Of a stretch of 64,000 bases of DNA, positions 11,441 to 21,909 are shown in pieces. A program made the position numbers and the translations under genes. How positions within the stretch are numbered: position 1 is the stretch's first letter; the number at the start of each line of letters is the position of its first letter. The DNA lies in NCBI RefSeq assembly GCF_013307245.1, contig NZ_CP028941.1:62001-126000 (forward strand). Reading direction: 5' to 3'. A model generated the notes under the pieces. That model made no database searches. It had not been told where the DNA came from and worked only from the letters and a program-made list of their open reading frames with translations. Source of the DNA: Polynucleobacter antarcticus (GTDB lineage: Bacteria > Pseudomonadota > Gammaproteobacteria > Burkholderiales > Burkholderiaceae).

Positions 11441-11961
11441 GCGGAAAGTTCAAGCTGCGTAATTAAAATATGTACTAACTGATTGACACTAGGCTTGCCA
11501 GTTTCAATGACGTAGTCGGCGATCTCGCGATACAGGGGGTCGCGAATGGTGTATAAGTTTTCTAGGATCTTCTTTGGGTCACCGTTTTTAAGTAGGGGCC
11601 TACCTTCGCTGCCTTTAGTCCGATGCCAAAGCTCTGTGGGATTTGCGTGGAGATAAATCACAGTTCCTCTTTCACTCAGCAATCGCCGATTTTCAGGAAA
11701 CAATACTGCACCACCACCAGTTGCCAAAATCAGGTCTTGCTCATTAGTGAGCTCGTTAATAACCTGAGCTTCTCGTTTACGAAACCCCGCTTCACCTTCC
11801 ATCTCAAAGATGATAGGGATTTTTACACCACAGCGCTCTTCAATGACATGATCGGCATCCAGAAAACGGCGATCTAACTTTTTGGCTAATAATTTGCCAA
11901 CGGTCGACTTTCCGGCGCCCATCAGGCCGATTAGAAATATATTGTGGGATGAAGAGTTCAC
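11437..11961 (-). CDS. aroK: Shikimate kinase
   Basis: The 174-residue enzyme phosphorylates shikimate at O3. The P-loop [15 protein letters not shown] is near residue 12. The shikimate-binding DADHVIEE, the RKRE region ([10 protein letters not shown]), LATGGGAVL and the lid segment GSEGRPLLK follow in the usual order. It lies 12 bases downstream of the secretin gene and overlaps aroB by 4 bases, so the three genes form one operon. Confidence 0.95.
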   Translation of the reverse strand: MNSSSHNIFLIGLMGAGKSTVGKLLAKKLDRRFLDADHVIEERCGVKIPIIFEMEGEAGFRKREAQVINELTNEQDLILATGGGAVLFPENRRLLSERGTVIYLHANPTELWHRTKGSEGRPLLKNGDPKKILENLYTIRDPLYREIADYVIETGKPSVNQLVHILITQLELSA

Positions 11962-11973
11962 CCCTCGATTTTA

Positions 11974-13086
11974 TTAGGGTTTGTCTATGACGGTAGGAGT
12001 TAAGAAGACTAATAATTCGGTTTTATCTGCCAATTTGGATTTATGGCGAAATAAATGACCAATCCATGGGATATCACCTAAGAAGGGAACTTTGACCTCA
12101 TCTTCTCTTTCAGTAGTTTGAAAAATACCCCCAATAATTGCTGTCCCGCCATTTTCTACGGTCACTTCAGAGCTCAGATTTTTGGTATCAATGGCATAAC
12201 CCTGCTCGGTTTTCATACCAATAGTGTCTTTATTGATCCCTACGAGCATAGATATTTTTCCATCAGGATGAATTTTGGGCAAAACCTCCAAGCGAAGATT
12301 AGCCTTACGAAATTGCAATTTACTCCCGCTTTGACTGCTTACTTGGTAGGGTAGTTCGGTACCCTGTTCAATGGTTGCTTTCACCTGATCTCCCGTCATA
12401 ATGCGGGGATTGGACAAGATCTTTCCTTGACCATCAGATTCCAATGCAGAAAGCTCTAATTGCAGAAGCCTGCTGGCATTTTTAGAGACTAGCGTAGCAG
12501 CTAAGGTAGCGGGATTGAAGCCATTTAAACCCGCTCCCGCTAAATCTAGTGCACCGCTGGCATTTTGATCGGGGTTATTTCCAAGGCCGTTTGCCTGATA
12601 ACCGAGCTTTACGCCCAGCTCTCTGGCAAAGCGTTGATCTGCTTCTACGATGCGGGCTTCTATGAGGATTTGCCTAGGACTATTAATGTGGTCGCCTCCA
12701 AAAGGGAGAGCAGCATCCTCTCGGCGAAACTTTTGGAAGCTTTGAATTTCTGCATGAGGCCCAATCCAGTAAATATCGCCGTTTCTGACTAAGCGCAGTC
12801 CTCTGCTGGCCAGAATGGAATGTAAGGCTGTTTGCCAAAGGGTGTTGTTCAGGTTGACGGTGATCTTGCCTTGGATAGATTCACTCAGAAGAAAGTTGGT
12901 TTCACCCATTTTGGCCAATACATGCAACAGGGCTGTCAGCTCAATTTGATGAAACTGCAAACTAATCAGATTATTTTTTGGGTGTGCTGTTGGATTGCCC
13001 TCCTGGGAATTTCCTTGCGCCATCCTAAAAAATAGGGCCAAGAACAATGCCAGTAAAAGAGATATACATCTGGAGTGTATTTTCAA
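11974..13086 (-). CDS. Minimal PilQ-like secretin
   Basis: The product resembles the C-terminal half of type IV pilus secretin PilQ. An STN/N0-like segment (SLQFHQIELTALLHVLAKMG onward) leads straight into a secretin domain (ILIEARIVEADQRFARELGV) that ends with the signature KVPFLGDIPWIGHLF. With a TTG start at 13086, 5 bases after the upstream stop, it has 370 residues and a good signal peptide (KIHSRCISLLLALFLALFF). An ATG at 13182 would lie inside the upstream gene. Full PilQ proteins are usually about twice this size with AMIN domains; those are absent. The position before aroK is the normal pilQ position. Function as a pilus or uptake pore is inferred. Confidence 0.8.
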   Translation of the reverse strand: MKIHSRCISLLLALFLALFFRMAQGNSQEGNPTAHPKNNLISLQFHQIELTALLHVLAKMGETNFLLSESIQGKITVNLNNTLWQTALHSILASRGLRLVRNGDIYWIGPHAEIQSFQKFRREDAALPFGGDHINSPRQILIEARIVEADQRFARELGVKLGYQANGLGNNPDQNASGALDLAGAGLNGFNPATLAATLVSKNASRLLQLELSALESDGQGKILSNPRIMTGDQVKATIEQGTELPYQVSSQSGSKLQFRKANLRLEVLPKIHPDGKISMLVGINKDTIGMKTEQGYAIDTKNLSSEVTVENGGTAIIGGIFQTTEREDEVKVPFLGDIPWIGHLFRHKSKLADKTELLVFLTPTVIDKP

Positions 13087-13091
13087 AAATA

Positions 13092-13772
13092 TTATTCCGA
13101 TCTTGCTGAGTTCAGGGTGATCGATTTGCCTTGAGGGTGAGCCAAGATCGCCATCTCTTTTTGGGCTTGAGAGAGGCGCCATTCTCCGATGGCCACAGCA
13201 TCCTTTTTTACAACGACCGTGGTCTTGCCATCATGAAAAAAAGCCTGCTCGCCAGAGTGCATTCTTGTAAGCCCTAAATACTGCCAACGGCGTAGCTCAG
13301 CTTCATGGGGGATCGCTACAGATTTACTCTGAGTGGCAGTAATTGGCTTAACTAATTTTAAAGAGTGAATACTTACTTCTAATTCATCTATTACCAGATA
13401 TAAGTCCTCTTGGTCTAATGCCCATTCTGCTTTAGCTAATTGCATTTCCTTTTGAAGAGCAGAGAGTTGATTTCTGAGTGCGCTGAGTTCTATTTCGGAG
13501 CTGGATTGATTGGTGTTCCAGAGGAAGAACATGGCAGCAGATGCAAGTACTAAGCCTATGACAGCTGTTAAGACGGGAGCAATAGGGACGCCCGAGAATT
13601 GAAAGCTGCCCTGAGATAGAAGGGTAGGTTTAGATGCTGTATTGGCCTCTTTTGAAGGTCTGGGCGGAGAGGAAGATTTACGAATCCCATGGGGGTCTGG
13701 AATGGCAGGATCATCTCCAAGTTCGCTCAAAATATCGTCAAAAGAGTGGGATGAGATTTGGCGGGTAGGCAT
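13092..13772 (-). CDS. Unassigned single-pass membrane protein with coiled coil, in the pilMNOP position
   Basis: I do not recognise this 226-residue protein. It has a charged, proline/serine-rich cytoplasmic N-terminus (about 1-62), one membrane helix (about 66-88), a predicted coiled coil (about 93-140, rich in Leu/Glu/Gln) and a C-terminal region of about 75 residues with KTTVVVKKDAVAIGEWRLS. It lies 5 bases before the secretin gene and divergent from the PBP1A gene, where other Burkholderiales carry pilM-N-O-P. The topology (short cytoplasmic part, one helix, coiled coil, small periplasmic domain) recalls a PilN/PilO/PilP-type protein, but that is only an analogy. Confidence 0.7.
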   Translation of the reverse strand: MPTRQISSHSFDDILSELGDDPAIPDPHGIRKSSSPPRPSKEANTASKPTLLSQGSFQFSGVPIAPVLTAVIGLVLASAAMFFLWNTNQSSSEIELSALRNQLSALQKEMQLAKAEWALDQEDLYLVIDELEVSIHSLKLVKPITATQSKSVAIPHEAELRRWQYLGLTRMHSGEQAFFHDGKTTVVVKKDAVAIGEWRLSQAQKEMAILAHPQGKSITLNSARSE

Positions 13773-13889
13773 GCCATATTGTTCGCCCTAGAGGTAGTCA
13801 AAAACATCAGGAAATACTGAATTAAGGGTAAGAACAAAGATTGGCTAGGCTAGGGGGTAAATCACTTAAGCAACCTATAATTTGACAAT

Positions 13890-16214
13890 ATGGCCCTAAA
13901 CCCACAAGACAAGCCGCCATTAAACCGACGGTTTAACAGACAGCCCAGACAATCTAGGGCGTCCAATTCCTTTGCTGGTAAGTCGGGAGGAAGTGCTTTG
14001 ATAAAAGCCCTGCTGATTACGGGCATGGTCTTTGCAGTGGTGTTCACCTTATTGATTGGCTATGCGTTCTTAATAGCCAAGCCAAATTTACCGAAGATTT
14101 CTGCGCTGGTAGATTACAACCCCAAAACCCCCCTCAGAATTTTTACTGCAGATAAGGTACTAATTGGTGAGTTTGGTGAAGAGCGTCGTAACGTGATTCC
14201 TTTAACTGAGATTCCCGCCAATATGCGTAACGCAGTCTTGGCTATTGAGGACGATCGTTTCTATTCTCATGGCGGGGTAGATTACATCGGGATTTTGCGA
14301 GCAACCCTCACTAATCTACGGGGTAACTTATCCCAAGGGGCTTCAACTATTACCATGCAGGTAGCTAGAAATTTCTTCTTGAGTAATGAAAAAACATTTA
14401 CTCGAAAAATTTATGAAGTCTTATTGGCATGGGAAATTGAATCCCAACTCACGAAAGATAAGATTCTTGAAATTTACATGAATCAGATTTTTTTGGGACA
14501 GAGAGCCTATGGTTTTTCTAGTGCAGCCCAGATCTATTTTGGTAAAGAACTAAAAGATATCTCCTTGGCTGAATCTGCTATGTTGGCGGGCTTACCCAAA
14601 GCGCCCTCTGCATACAATCCAGTAAGCAATTACCGACGGGCAAAAATTCGTCAGGAATATATTTTGCAACGTATGCGAGATTTGTCGTACATCACGCCCG
14701 AAGATTATCAAAAGGCGATGGCAGAAGAGTTAGGTATCCGTGGGCTGGGTAATGAATTTAGTACCCGAGCAGACTTTGCTTCGGAGATGGTTCGCCAATT
14801 ATTATTAAGTCAGTATGGTGAGGCTATTTATTCTCAGGGATTAAATGTTTACACCACGATCTTAAAAGCAGATCAAGATGCTGCATATCAAGCGGTACGC
14901 CGCGGTATTTTTGAATATGATCTACGCCATGCCTATCGGGGTCCAGAAGGATTTATCGAATTACCAGAGAACTTAGTAAAGCGTCAGCGCGCTATTGATG
15001 AGGCACTCTTGTCGTACCCACAGCTAGACGATTTGCAATCGGGTGTTGTTCTGGATATCAAGCCCAAAGAAATGCAGGTCATGATTTCTACTGGAGATAC
15101 TATTACCCTAAAAGGGGATAGTATGAAGCTCGCTAGTGCCTCTTTTACTGACAGTACTCAACCCAAAAAACGCTTACGTCCCGGTGCCATTATTAGGTTG
15201 TTGTCAGATAATGGAATTTGGAAACTAGCCCAATTGCCACAAGTAGAGGCAGCCTTTGTTTCCATGAACGCAGATAGTGGCGCGATTCTTTCTTTAGTGG
15301 GAGGTTTCGATTTCAGGCGCAATCAATTTAATCATGTGACTCAAGCCCAGCGTCAACCAGGTTCTTCATTCAAGCCCTTTATTTATGCGGCCGCTCTTGA
15401 AAAAGGTTTTACTCCAAATACCGTCGTCAATGATGCTCCGCTATCGATTGGCAGTATGGAAACAGGCAGTAAAGCATGGGAGCCAAAAAATTATGATGGT
15501 AAATATGAAGGCATGATGCGTTTGCGGGTTGCTTTGGCAAAGTCTAAAAACTTGGTATCAGTGCGCCTCATTCGTGCAATTGGCCCTTCCTATGCGCAAG
15601 ACTTTATTCAACGTTTTGGATTTGAGGCTGAGAAGCATCCACCCTACTTAACGATGGCCTTGGGCGCAGGCTCTGTCACTCCCTTACAGATGGCCTCTGC
15701 TTACAGCGTATTTGCGAACGGCGGCTATCGGGTCGATCCTTTTTTGATTAACCGAATGTTAGATTCAAAAGGCACGGTGTTATTTGAAGCCAAGCCTGCC
15801 CTAGCAAACCAAGATGCTGCGCGTGTGCTCGATGCACGAACTGCTTTTGTCATGGATAGTATGTTGCAAGAAGTGACTAAGACTGGCACAGCTGCAAGTG
15901 CACGAGTCAAGCTGGGACGCAATGATATTGCTGGAAAGACGGGCACTACCAATGATTCTCATGATGCTTGGTTTGCTGGGTACAGCCCCAAAGTAGTAGC
16001 AGTAGCTTGGATTGGATTTGATAAGCCTACCAGCTTAGGTGATCGTGAAACAGGTGGGGGTCTTGCATTGCCCATGTGGATTTCTTATATGGGGATTGCA
16101 CTTAAATATGAGCCTCAGCAAGTCCGTGAGGTACCCACAGGCGTTACTCAAGTAGACGGCGATTGGTCTATTCCAGGGTTCTCAAGCAATCTGGGTGGGC
16201 GCGAACTTCAGTAG
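13890..16214 (+). CDS. mrcA: Penicillin-binding protein 1A (bifunctional)
   Basis: This 774-residue class A PBP polymerises and crosslinks peptidoglycan. A cytoplasmic basic N-terminus (about 1-35) and one membrane helix (about 38-62) precede the glycosyltransferase domain with EDDRFYSHGGVDYIGILRA (catalytic Glu) and QGASTITMQVARNFFL. An inserted OB-like segment follows. The transpeptidase domain has the serine motif in RQPGSSFKPFIYAAALEKGF, an SKN motif in AKSKNLVS, and KTGT in AGKTGTTND. All catalytic motifs are intact. It is divergent from the secretin operon, the usual ponA/pil arrangement. Confidence 0.95.
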   Translation: MALNPQDKPPLNRRFNRQPRQSRASNSFAGKSGGSALIKALLITGMVFAVVFTLLIGYAFLIAKPNLPKISALVDYNPKTPLRIFTADKVLIGEFGEERRNVIPLTEIPANMRNAVLAIEDDRFYSHGGVDYIGILRATLTNLRGNLSQGASTITMQVARNFFLSNEKTFTRKIYEVLLAWEIESQLTKDKILEIYMNQIFLGQRAYGFSSAAQIYFGKELKDISLAESAMLAGLPKAPSAYNPVSNYRRAKIRQEYILQRMRDLSYITPEDYQKAMAEELGIRGLGNEFSTRADFASEMVRQLLLSQYGEAIYSQGLNVYTTILKADQDAAYQAVRRGIFEYDLRHAYRGPEGFIELPENLVKRQRAIDEALLSYPQLDDLQSGVVLDIKPKEMQVMISTGDTITLKGDSMKLASASFTDSTQPKKRLRPGAIIRLLSDNGIWKLAQLPQVEAAFVSMNADSGAILSLVGGFDFRRNQFNHVTQAQRQPGSSFKPFIYAAALEKGFTPNTVVNDAPLSIGSMETGSKAWEPKNYDGKYEGMMRLRVALAKSKNLVSVRLIRAIGPSYAQDFIQRFGFEAEKHPPYLTMALGAGSVTPLQMASAYSVFANGGYRVDPFLINRMLDSKGTVLFEAKPALANQDAARVLDARTAFVMDSMLQEVTKTGTAASARVKLGRNDIAGKTGTTNDSHDAWFAGYSPKVVAVAWIGFDKPTSLGDRETGGGLALPMWISYMGIALKYEPQQVREVPTGVTQVDGDWSIPGFSSNLGGRELQ

Positions 16215-16226
16215 TTCGCAGTAGCG

Positions 16227-16916
16227 ATGGCACGCCAGGCACGCATCATTATTCTCGGTCAAGCGATGCATGTGATGGTGCGGGGTAATAATCGCGAGAC
16301 GCTATTTTTTAACGCTGCTGATCGCAGAATCTATTTAGACTGGTTAAAAGAGGCAGCAAAGCAATTTGCTTGTTCAGTTCATGCATTTGTCTTGATGCCA
16401 AATCATGTGCACCTTTTAATAACCCCTCAGCATGGGGATTCACTTGCCAAAACCATGCAGTCGCTTGGTAGGCGTTATGCGCAGTACTTTAATCAACAAC
16501 ATCAGCGCTCAGGCACTATTTGGGAGGGGCGCTACAGATCCTCCTTAATAGACCCCGATTATTTTTTGCGGTGCCAACGGTATATCGAGTTAAATCCAGT
16601 AAGGGCGGGTTTCGATTCAAACCCTCAACTATCCAATTGGACGAGCTTTCCATCTCACATTGGGGGAAACGCAGAGCCGTGGTTGGTAGACCATCAGCAC
16701 TTTTGGAGTTTGGGCAATACTCCCTTTGAGAGACAAATGACTTGGGCCGCCTTTGTAAAGGAGGGCGCCCCCCATTGGGAAGATCAACAAATCACCGAAG
16801 CCATTAATCGATCTAAGCCTTGGGTAAGCGATGTATTCGCTAAAAAGCTATTTAAAGATAACCCTGCGCAAGTGCTTATTCGCCGTCGAGGGCGGCCACA
16901 GAAAAACCCCATTTAA
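16227..16916 (+). mobile_element. REP-associated tyrosine transposase (RAYT, Y1_Tnp family)
   Basis: The 229-residue product belongs to the single-domain Y1 transposases related to IS200/IS605 that typically move or maintain REP palindromes. The HUH metal motif is PNHVHLLI (about residue 63). The N-terminal MHVMVRGNNRETLFF and the downstream RRYAQYFNQQHQRSGTIWEGRYRSS and RYIELNPVRAGF segments are family signatures. It begins 12 bases after the PBP1A gene and is followed by two inverted repeats (16943-16965 and 16980-17034). It appears intact. RAYTs are usually single-copy and domesticated, so it may be resident rather than freshly inserted. Confidence 0.92.
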
Positions 16917-16942
16917 ATTCAATGGCTTAGAATTATCTACAG

Positions 16943-16965
16943 GGCATGAAATAGTCGTTCATGCC
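16943..16965. repeat. REP-like hairpin next to the transposase gene
   Basis: GGCATGAA (16943-16950) pairs perfectly with TTCATGCC (16958-16965) around the 7-base loop ATAGTCG. It lies 27 bases after the RAYT stop. Small imperfect palindromes beside a RAYT are the expected substrate type. A T run does not follow, so it is not an obvious terminator. Confidence 0.6.
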
Positions 16966-16979
16966 GAATCCTTCTTAAG

Positions 16980-17034
16980 TCTGTCCCCATTTATTAAAGA
17001 CCCCCTAATCTTGATCATAAAATAATGGGACAGA
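16980..17034. repeat. Inverted repeat TCTGTCCC...GGGACAGA
   Basis: TCTGTCCC (16980-16987) and GGGACAGA (17027-17034) are exact reverse complements, and AT-rich partial complementarity (CATTTATT against AATAATG) extends the stem inward. The repeat lies between the RAYT gene and gltB, and could be the element's right boundary or a REP doublet. The enclosed bases show no gene. Confidence 0.6.
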
Positions 17035-17106
17035 GTCATTTAATTTCTATTGCATCAGTGTGGGTATTCCCCTATATTGGATCCTCCAAAAGTAATGAGG
17101 CCAACA

Positions 17107-20100
17107 ATGGCACACGGAAATATTATGACTACAGAAATTCAATCCAATCTTCGCCCAATCGCTCAAGGTCTTTACGATCCCCGAAATGAGCATGATGCTT
17201 GCGGCGTAGGATTTGTAGCACATATCAAAGGTAAAAAATACTCACGAGATCGTTGCTCAAGGTTTGCAGATTTTGGAGAATTTAGATCATCGCGGTGCTG
17301 TTGGTGCAGATCCCTTAATGGGTGATGGTGCAGGCATCTTGATTCAAGTGCCAGATACTTTGTATCGTGAAGAAATGGACAAGCAGGGTGTGACACTTCC
17401 ACCTTTGGGCGAGTATGGCGTGGGTATGATCTTCTTACCAAAAGAGCGCGCATCCCGTTTAGCTTGTGAACAAGAATTAGAGCGCACAGTGCGACTAGAA
17501 GGACAAGTTGTATTGGGTTGGAGAGATGTGCCGATTGATGTGAAGTTGCCTATGTCGCCAACTGTACGTAAGACAGAGCCATTTATTAGGCAGATCTTTA
17601 TTGGGCGCGGTCGAGACATTATGACCACCGATGCGCTTGAGCGTAAGTTATACGTGATTCGCAAAACAGCCAGTCACGCCATTCAAGATTTACATCTGAA
17701 GCATGGTAAAGAATATTTTGTGGCATCGATGTCGGCACGCACTATTGTGTACAAAGGCTTACTACTAGCAAATCAAGTAGGCGCTTATTACCAAGATCTA
17801 CAAGATGCACGCACTGTTTCAGCATTGGCACTAGTACATCAACGCTTTTCAACAAACACCTTCCCAGCTTGGGAGCTAGCCCATCCGTATCGCATGATCG
17901 CCCATAACGGCGAAATCAATACCGTCAAGGGAAATGTTAACTGGGTCAATGCCCGCGAAGGAGCCATCAGCTCCCCAGTGCTAGGCGATGATCTTAAAAA
18001 ATTATGGCCACTGATTTATCCAGGGCAATCCGATACTGCTTGCTTTGATAATTGTTTAGAGCTGCTGGTGATGGCAGGCTATCCATTAGCACAAGCCATG
18101 ATGATGATGATTCCAGAAGCATGGGAACAGCATACCTTGATGGATGAGAACCGTCGTGCATTCTATGAATATCACGCCTCCATGATGGAGCCATGGGATG
18201 GACCTGCAGCGATGGCATTTACTGATGGCCGCCAAATTGGCGCCACCCTAGATCGCAACGGATTACGTCCAGCACGATATTACGTGACCGATGATGATTT
18301 AGTCATCATGGGCTCAGAGGCAGGTGTATTGCCGATTCCAGAAAGTAAGATTATTCAAAAGTGGCGCTTGCAACCAGGCAAGATGTTCATGATTGATATG
18401 GAGCAAGGCCGCATTATTGATGACGTTGAATTAAAGAATGCAGTGTCTCAAGCTAAGCCATATAAGAGTTGGATCGATGCAGTACGCGTCAAGCTAGACG
18501 AAGTAGATGCGAGCAAAGCCGATTTGCTCGATGAAAAAATGACTATTCGTCCTGCCGCCAAGTTATTGGATCGACAGCAGGCATTTGCTTATACGCAAGA
18601 AGACATTAAGTATCTGATGGCACCAATGGCCATGAATGGTGAGGAGGCGATTGGTTCCATGGGGAACGATAGCCCATTGGCTGTTTTATCTAATAAGAAC
18701 AAGCCGCTATATAACTACTTCAAGCAATTATTTGCGCAGGTGACCAATCCTCCGATTGATTCTATTCGCGAAAATATGGTGATGTCTTTGGTGTCTTTCA
18801 TTGGGCCGAAGCCTAATTTGCTAGATACCAACAACATCAATCCACCAATGCGCTTAGAAGTGAGCCAACCTATTTTGGATTTTGATGACATTACTAAGAT
18901 TCGGCATATTGGCCATTACACCAACGGCAAGTTCCGTTCTTATGAATTAGATATCTGCTATCCAGCTTCTTGGGGTAAAGAAGGTATTGAAGCTCGCTTA
19001 GCTTCCTTGTGCGCTGAAGCGGCAGATGCCGTGCGCTCTGGGTATAGTATTTTGATTGTCAGTGATCGTCAGGTCGATGAGCAACATGTCGCTATTCCTG
19101 CTTTGTTGGCAACCTCTGCAATTCATCAGCACCTAGTTGAAAAAGGTTTGCGTACTAGCGTTGGCTTGGTAGTAGAAACGGGTAGTGCACGTGAGACTCA
19201 TCACTTTGCCCTCTTAGCTGGCTATGGTGCAGAAGCTATTCATCCCTACCTTGCTATGGAAACACTAGCCGAGATGGCTAAAGGCTTGTCAGGTGACCTG
19301 TCTGCTGAAAAAGCAGTCAAGAATTTTGTAAAAGCCGTTGGTAAGGGCTTGCAAAAGGTGATGTCCAAAATGGGCATCTCTACTTACATGTCCTATACCG
19401 GCTCACAGATCTTTGAGGCTATCGGCTTGAACCAAGATGTGATTAATCGCTATTTCAAAGGTACACCATCAAATGTAGGCGGTATTGGTGTGTTTGAGGT
19501 TGCCGAAGAGGCATTGCGTATGCATCAATCTGCCTTTAGTAATGACCCTGTCTTAACAAATATGCTTGAAGCAGGTGGTGAATATGCTTTCCGTATTCGT
19601 GGTGAAGACCATATGTGGACGCCGGATACGATTGCTAAATTACAGCACTCCACACGCATTGGCGCTGAGAAGGGTTATCAGACTTATAAAGAGTATGCAA
19701 ACCTGATTAATGATCAAACCAAGCGTCAAATGACATTGCGGGGTTTGTTTGAGTTCAAGTTAGATCCCTCTAAGGCGATTCCTCTGGATGAAGTAGAGTC
19801 TGCAAAAGAAATCGTTAAACGTTTTGCAACGGGTGCGATGTCTTTGGGTTCAATTTCTACTGAAGCCCATGCTACTTTAGCTATTGCCATGAATCGTATT
19901 GGCGGTAAGTCCAATACTGGCGAAGGGGGCGAGGATCCAAATCGTTACATCAATGAGCTCAAAGGTATTCCCATTAAGAAGGGCGAAACCCTGGCTAGCG
20001 TTTTAGGAGACGATGTTGTCGAGGCACACATCCCTTTGCTCGATGGCGATTCATTACGCTCTAAGATTAAACAAGTAGCTTCCGGTCGTTTTGGTGTCAC

Positions 20101-21871
20101 TACTGAATATCTTCGATCTGCCGATCAGATTCAGATCAAGATGGCGCAGGGTGCTAAGCCTGGCGAAGGCGGTCAATTACCTGGTGGTAAGGTCTCTGAC
20201 TACATTGGTAAATTACGCTTTTCTGTTCCGGGCGTGGGCTTGATTTCCCCGCCTCCGCATCACGATATTTATTCGATTGAAGATATTGCGCAATTAATCC
20301 ATGACTTGAAGAACGTCAATCCTGCGGCAGATATCTCTGTCAAGCTGGTATCTGAAGTCGGTGTTGGTACAGTGGCCGCCGGGGTTGCTAAAGCAAAAGC
20401 AGATCACGTTGTGATTTCTGGTCATGATGGCGGTACTGGTGCATCGCCACTTTCTTCTATTAAGCATGCTGGCTCTCCTTGGGAGCTAGGCTTAGCAGAA
20501 ACACAGCAAACTTTAGTACTCAACGGCTTGCGTAGCCGTATTCGTGTACAAGCGGATGGCCAAATGAAAACCGGTCGCGATGTTGTCATTGGTGCCTTAC
20601 TTGGCGCTGATGAGTTTGGTTTTGCAACAGCACCCCTGGTCGCTGAAGGTTGCATCATGATGCGTAAGTGTCACTTAAATACCTGCCCTGTTGGGGTAGC
20701 TACGCAAGATCCGGCATTACGTAAAAAGTTTTCTGGCAAACCTGAGCATGTAGTGAACTTCTTTTTCTTCATTGCTGAAGAAGTACGAGAGATCATGGCG
20801 CAACTTGGTATTCGTAAATTTAATGATTTGATTGGAAGAGTCGATTTCTTAGATACCCGTAAGGGCATTGAGAACTGGAAGGTTCATGGTTTAGATTTCA
20901 GTAAGATTTTTGCTGAGCCACAAGTGGCTAAAGACGCTCCACGTTATCAAATCCTGACTCAAGAACATGGCTTAGGAAGTGCGCTGGATAATATTCTGAT
21001 TGAGAAGAGTGAGCCTGCACTTGAGCGTGGCGAAAAAGTCTCTTTCATTGTTCCTGTGAAGAATGTGAACCGTACGGTTGGTGCCATGCTCTCCGGAGAA
21101 ATCGCACAGCGTTATGGTCATGCAGGCTTACCAGATGACACTATTCACATTCAGCTGAATGGAACTGCAGGTCAAAGCTTCGCTGCATTCTTGGCGCGTG
21201 GTGTTACTTTAGATTTAGTGGGTGATGGTAATGACTACGTAGGTAAAGGCTTGTCTGGCGGTCGTGTGATTGTGCGCGCCCCACATGAGTTCCGTGGCGA
21301 TACAGCCAAGAACATTATTGTGGGTAATACAGTTCTCTATGGTGCAATTGGTGGCGAGGCCTTCTTTAATGGTGTTGCAGGTGAGCGTTTTGCAGTTCGA
21401 AATTCTGGTGCCACAACGGTCGTAGAAGGGACCGGTGACCATGGATGTGAATACATGACTGGCGGTACCGTAGTGGTCTTAGGCGCAACCGGACGTAACT
21501 TCGCTGCTGGTATGAGTGGTGGTATTGCTTATGTTTATGACGAAGATGGTCTATTTGAAAAGCGTTGTAACACCAGCATGGCTACTTTAGAGAAAGTACT
21601 TTCCTCTACTGAGCAGATTGCTCAAATACCTCAATCACAGTGGCATGCGCCGATTGACGTTAAAGATGGTGGCGAGCGCTTAACGGATGAGGCTATTTTG
21701 AAGGGCCTGATAGAGCGTCATTTCCGTCATACAGGATCAGAGCGTGCCAAAGCATTGTTGGCCGATTGGGAAAATGCCCGTGGTCGTTTTGTCAAAGTTC
21801 TGCCAGCTGAATACAAACGTGCATTAGGCGAGCTGTGGGAAAAAGCGCAAAACAAAACCGTTGCTGCTTAA
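17107..21871 (+). CDS. gltB: Glutamate synthase (NADPH) large chain, frameshifted near the N-terminus
   Basis: GltB makes glutamate from glutamine and 2-oxoglutarate. The frame from ATG 17107 (GAGG ribosome site at 17097-17100) encodes the N-terminus, including [10 protein letters not shown] whose Cys becomes the catalytic N-terminus after processing. It then leaves the frame of the remaining 1535 codons. Removing one A from the six at 17233-17238 joins them as [19 protein letters not shown], the expected family sequence, and gives 1587 residues. Domains: Ntn amidotransferase, central, FMN synthase with LKPGEGG-type motif, [3Fe-4S] cysteines in [12 protein letters not shown], and C-terminal beta-helix. 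A sequencing error is most likely. Confidence 0.93.
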
Positions 21872-21909
21872 TCAAACAAGACATTAAGAAAAGATACTAA
21901 GGATTTAAT

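Noticed and set aside
13087..13182. ATG start for the secretin at 13182
   Set aside because: It would lie inside the preceding gene and place a hydrophilic segment before the signal peptide; TTG at 13086 directly after the upstream stop fits better.
17233..17238. Programmed frameshifting in gltB
   Set aside because: No stimulatory structure or known slippery motif is visible, the site is in a plain A6 run, and gltB is not known for recoding.
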